Assembly (NCBI GenBank): GCA_035632095.1 | Contig: DASQHM010000196.1 | Location: 1-35,578 of the forward strand | Direction: 5' to 3' | Length of the DNA: 35,578 nucleotides | From: DASQHM01 sp035632095 | GTDB lineage: Bacteria > Pseudomonadota > Alphaproteobacteria > Ferrovibrionales > Ferrovibrionaceae | Shown here: piece by piece, positions 32,599 to 35,578 of the stretch | Position numbering within the stretch: the first letter of the stretch is position 1 | Layout of the letters: every line of letters starts with the position of its first letter | Made by a program: the position numbers and the translations under genes | The notes under the pieces: generated by a model | What the model was told of the DNA's origin: nothing | The model's input: only the letters and a program-made list of their open reading frames with translations | The model's database searches: none

Positions 32599-35349
32599 AT
32601 GCGTCGGAGAGGCGTTGCAATCTTGCTTGCGGTTATCGTCCTAGCGGGCTTGATCGCACTCGGCCGCATCAGTGCATTCCTGGTCGACTGGCTGTGGTTT
32701 TCCTCCATCGGCTATGCCGGCATCTTCTGGACGATTTTTGCCTCGAAGGCCGTCCTCTTCTTCGTGGTCCTCACCTGCTCAGCCGGCGCGATCTGGCTGT
32801 CGGGATGGCTGGCGCTACACTACGCGAACCGCCGTGGCCCATGGCCGCTAGGCACAGCTTATGCCCAGGGACTGCAAGGAACGTTCTCCGATCTACTCGG
32901 CCAGGTGTCGCCGCACTTGCCCTGGCGCCTCCTCATCGCCGGCGTCGCTGTTCTTCTGGGGCTGCTCATCGCGGCCGGCGAGATCTCGAGCTGGGACTTG
33001 GCGCTTCGCTACCTGCACCAGCTGCCTTATGGCCTGAGCGATCCGGTCTACGGCAGGGACATCGGCTTCTATCTCTTCTCTCTCCCCGCCTATGTCGCGC
33101 TCAAGAATTGGCTGTTGCTGCTACTCGTCGTCAGCACGGTCGTCTCCGGCGCAGTCTATTGGGCGCATGGCGATATCGCGCTCGACAAAGGATCGCGAGT
33201 CCTCTCGCCCGCCGCCGTCGCTCATGCATCGGCGCTGTTCGGTATCTTTTTTGCATTGAAGGCTTGGTCTTATTTTCTCGATCGCTTTTTGCTGCTCTAC
33301 GACGACAACGGCGTTGTCGTCGGCGCCGGCTATACCGACCTCCATATCGAACTGCCAGTGCTGTGGCTGCTCATTGGCGTTGCCGCTGCCACCTCGGTTG
33401 CTTTATGGGTCAATATGCGCTGGCGAACCTACCGGCTTCTCGTCGCCGCGCCGATCCTGATGTTTGGCAGCTCCATCGTCTTGTCGTTCGTGGTGCCTGA
33501 GCTTTTCCAGCGCTTCTACGTGAAGCCGAGCGAGCTGCAACTGGAGACGCCTTACATCGAGCGCAACATCGCGCTGACGCAGGAAGCCTACAACCTGCGA
33601 CAAATCGAGGTGAAGCAGTTTGCGGCGGAGCAGGGGTTGAACTTTGCCTCGCTCCAGGCCAATCGCGAGATCGTCGACAACATCCGCCTCTGGGATTGGC
33701 AGCCGCTGATGGATACCTACGCGCAGCTGCAGGAGATCAGAACCTATTACAAATTCCTCGATATCGACATCGACCGCTATCGGCTCAACGGCACATACCA
33801 ACAGGTGATGCTGGCGGCGCGCGAGCTCGAGCCGGCGCTGCTGTCCCTCAACGCGCAGACCTGGGTAAACCTGCATCTCCTTTTCACCCACGGCAACGGC
33901 GTGGTGATGTCGCCGGTGACGCAGAAATCCGCCGAGGGCTTGCCGATTTTCTATCTGCAGGATATTCCGCCGGTTGCCAACGGCGGGCCGACGATCAACG
34001 AGCCGCGCCTCTATTTCGGGCAAGGCGGCGAGGGCTACGTAATCGTCAAGGGCAGCACGCCCGAGTTCGATTATCCCAAGGGCAAGGACAACGTCTACGC
34101 CACTTATAGCGGCGCCGACGGCGTCTCCATCGCCGGATTGGCGCGGCGCAGCCTCTTCGCCTGGCAGTTCGATGATCCCAACATCCTGCTCACCAGCTAT
34201 ATCACCGGCGAGAGCCGCATCCTGCTCCATCGTAACATTCAGGACCGGATGCGCACGATCGCTCCCTTTCTTCGCCTCGACCATGACCCCTACCTCGTGG
34301 TGAGTGACGGGCGTCTCTTCTGGATGCAGGACGCCTACACCACCAGCCGCTGGTTCCCCTATGCCCAGCCGCATGCCGCCAGCGGCGCCAACTACATCCG
34401 CAACGCGGTCAAGGTGGTGATCGACGCCTACAATGGCACGGTCGATTTTTACATCAGCGATCCCAGCGATCCGGTCATCGGGACCTACCAGCGCATCTTT
34501 CCAGGCCTGTTCAAGCCGCTGGCGGCGATGCCGCAGGACCTGCTACAGCATATCCGCTACCCAGAAGATTTGTTTCTGATTCAGGCGCAACTCTATCGCG
34601 CCTACCACATGGAAGCTCCGGAGGTCTTCTACAATCGCGAGGATCTCTGGCAATTCCCGCGCCAACCTGCTGGCATTGATGGCACCGGTGGCGAGGCGCG
34701 AATGGCGCCTTACTACATGATCATGCGGCTGCCCGGCGAGGCCCGTGCTGAGTTCGTCCTTTTGCTGCCGATGGCGCCGAGCCAGCGCGAGAACATGATC
34801 GCCTGGCTGGCTGCGCGCTGCGATCCGCCCGACTACGGCAAGCTTGTCGTTTACGAGTTCCCCAAGGAGAAGCTGATCTACGGACCGTTCCAGATCGAGG
34901 CGCGCATCCAGCAGAATACCGACATCTCGCAGCAGATGTCGCTGTGGAACCAAATGGGCTCGCGCGTCATTCGCGGCCATCTACTGGTCGTGCCGATCGA
35001 GAACTCGATCCTTTATGTCTCGCCGCTCTATCTGCGCGCGGAATCTGGCCAGTTGCCCGAGCTGAAGCGGGTGATCGCCGCCTATGGCGACCGCGTGGTG
35101 ATGGAGGAGACGCTGGGCGCGGCGTTGGCGGCGCTCTTCAAAGAGGCGGCCCCAGCGCCAGCGCTTTCCGGCGCGGCGGGAGCGGCGGCGCCGATCGGTG
35201 CCGCGGACGTACGCGCCCGCGACGCACTCGCCCATTACAACCGCGCCGTCGAGCGCTTGAAGGCGGGAGACTGGAGCGGCTTCGGCGCGGAGCTCGATGC
35301 GCTCGGGCCGCTGCTCGAAGCGCTCGGCCGACCCCCTTCCGTTCATTAG
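32599..35349 (+). CDS. Large UPF0182-family membrane protein
   Basis: 916 residues from the ATG at 32599. A TTG at 32572 with GGAGG in front would give 925, but the predicted promoter position disfavours it. The first third has about seven membrane helices, beginning GVAILLAVIVLAGLIALG and including LLIAGVAVLLGLLIAAG and LLLLLVVSTVVSGAVYWAHG. LVDWLWFSSIGYAGIFWTIF is the family-specific start, and YGRDIGFYLFSLPAYV and ELFQRFYVKPSELQLETPYI are well conserved. The remaining two thirds are a large extracytoplasmic domain ending in an Ala-rich linker and a helical tail (AHYNRAVERLKAGDWSGFG). No biochemical role is established for UPF0182. An FNR-type box in front suggests expression at low oxygen. 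Confidence 0.9.
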   Translation: MRRRGVAILLAVIVLAGLIALGRISAFLVDWLWFSSIGYAGIFWTIFASKAVLFFVVLTCSAGAIWLSGWLALHYANRRGPWPLGTAYAQGLQGTFSDLLGQVSPHLPWRLLIAGVAVLLGLLIAAGEISSWDLALRYLHQLPYGLSDPVYGRDIGFYLFSLPAYVALKNWLLLLLVVSTVVSGAVYWAHGDIALDKGSRVLSPAAVAHASALFGIFFALKAWSYFLDRFLLLYDDNGVVVGAGYTDLHIELPVLWLLIGVAAATSVALWVNMRWRTYRLLVAAPILMFGSSIVLSFVVPELFQRFYVKPSELQLETPYIERNIALTQEAYNLRQIEVKQFAAEQGLNFASLQANREIVDNIRLWDWQPLMDTYAQLQEIRTYYKFLDIDIDRYRLNGTYQQVMLAARELEPALLSLNAQTWVNLHLLFTHGNGVVMSPVTQKSAEGLPIFYLQDIPPVANGGPTINEPRLYFGQGGEGYVIVKGSTPEFDYPKGKDNVYATYSGADGVSIAGLARRSLFAWQFDDPNILLTSYITGESRILLHRNIQDRMRTIAPFLRLDHDPYLVVSDGRLFWMQDAYTTSRWFPYAQPHAASGANYIRNAVKVVIDAYNGTVDFYISDPSDPVIGTYQRIFPGLFKPLAAMPQDLLQHIRYPEDLFLIQAQLYRAYHMEAPEVFYNREDLWQFPRQPAGIDGTGGEARMAPYYMIMRLPGEARAEFVLLLPMAPSQRENMIAWLAARCDPPDYGKLVVYEFPKEKLIYGPFQIEARIQQNTDISQQMSLWNQMGSRVIRGHLLVVPIENSILYVSPLYLRAESGQLPELKRVIAAYGDRVVMEETLGAALAALFKEAAPAPALSGAAGAAAPIGAADVRARDALAHYNRAVERLKAGDWSGFGAELDALGPLLEALGRPPSVH

Positions 35350-35398
35350 CGATATCGACGTTGCAGGTGGTGCCTCTCCGGGGGCCGTCATCCCGTTA

Positions 35399-35578
35399 TC
35401 AGCGGCCGTCCGCGCCGGCGAGGCGACCGAGAGTGACGACATCGGCCGCCGTCCAGGGTTCACGGCCGATGCCTAGCACTGCAAATTCGTGGGGCAGTTC
35501 TGACACTTGCGAAAGGTGGTGATTGATGCCGGCTACGAAGCCGTCGAGCCAAGACCTTGTTTCCTGCGGCATCCGTCC
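35399..35578 (-). pseudogene. Truncated penicillin-acylase-family remnant
   Basis: Read from the right edge, 59 codons give SWLDGFVAGINHHLSQVSEL, PHEFAVLGIGREPWTAADV and VTLGRLAGAD, then GR and TGA (35399-35401). This matches the alpha-chain region of penicillin-acylase Ntn hydrolases (the form AYxxGINAYL...LPxEFxxLGxxPEPWTPxD). In intact members the chain continues for hundreds of residues, with the catalytic N-terminal serine of the beta chain further on; here it stops 50 bases beyond the end of the UPF0182 gene. The upstream part lies outside the window. Confidence 0.6.

Noticed and set aside
1..35578. CRISPR arrays, tRNA or rRNA genes, replication origin
   Set aside because: No regularly spaced repeats and no recognisable cloverleaf or rRNA sequence were noticed on either strand by eye.

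Overview
The window is GC-rich, densely coded bacterial DNA, most likely from an alphaproteobacterium of the Hyphomicrobiales (Bradyrhizobium/Xanthobacteraceae-like). This rests on gene content, TTGA-N6-TCAA (FixK/FNR-type) boxes, and remnants of IS types common in rhizobia; no rRNA or tRNA gene is present to settle it.

Region 1 (1-20996) looks like an uncharacterised catabolic locus. At the left edge are the start of a flavin monooxygenase and a cupin, both on the minus strand. Facing away from them is a four-gene plus-strand operon (908-5138): a conserved protein of unknown function, a UGSC-family selenoprotein whose selenocysteine codon is the in-frame TGA at 2367-2369, a COG0523/CobW-type GTPase, and a hydantoinase-like cyclic amidohydrolase. 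Converging on it is an 11-gene minus-strand operon (19757 down to 5382) with repeated 4-base ATGA/GTGA overlaps. In transcription order it is livH, livM, livG, livF, hyuA, hyuB, a luciferase-like flavin oxidoreductase, a threonine-synthase-like PLP enzyme, a second luciferase-like oxidoreductase, and a second hyuA and hyuB. A periplasmic binding protein is divergent from livH. The simplest reading is uptake of a small organic solute, probably with a cyclic amide or ureide ring, followed by ATP-dependent and hydrolytic ring opening, flavin-dependent oxidation and a PLP-dependent step. The substrate is unknown.

Region 2 (20997-25316) is a scar of mobile DNA: a transposase C-terminal remnant, a CAGGGAA-rich intergenic stretch, an IS21-like terminal repeat pair and a transposase N-terminal half with a nonsense codon. 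Among them sits an apparently intact FAD monooxygenase fused to a cytochrome b5 domain. An IS1380-like remnant also lies at 5243-5431, where it has replaced the end of one hyuB.

Region 3 (24975-35349) looks like a low-oxygen regulon. Five sites of the form TTGA-N6-TCAA lie in front of nicotinate phosphoribosyltransferase, a divergent pair (PRPP synthase; alpha/beta hydrolase - phosphoribosyltransferase - CapA), an aminoglycoside-phosphotransferase-like kinase and a large UPF0182 membrane protein. Three of the products make or use PRPP, which suggests an NAD/PRPP salvage module under an FNR/FixK-type regulator. At the right edge is a truncated penicillin-acylase remnant.
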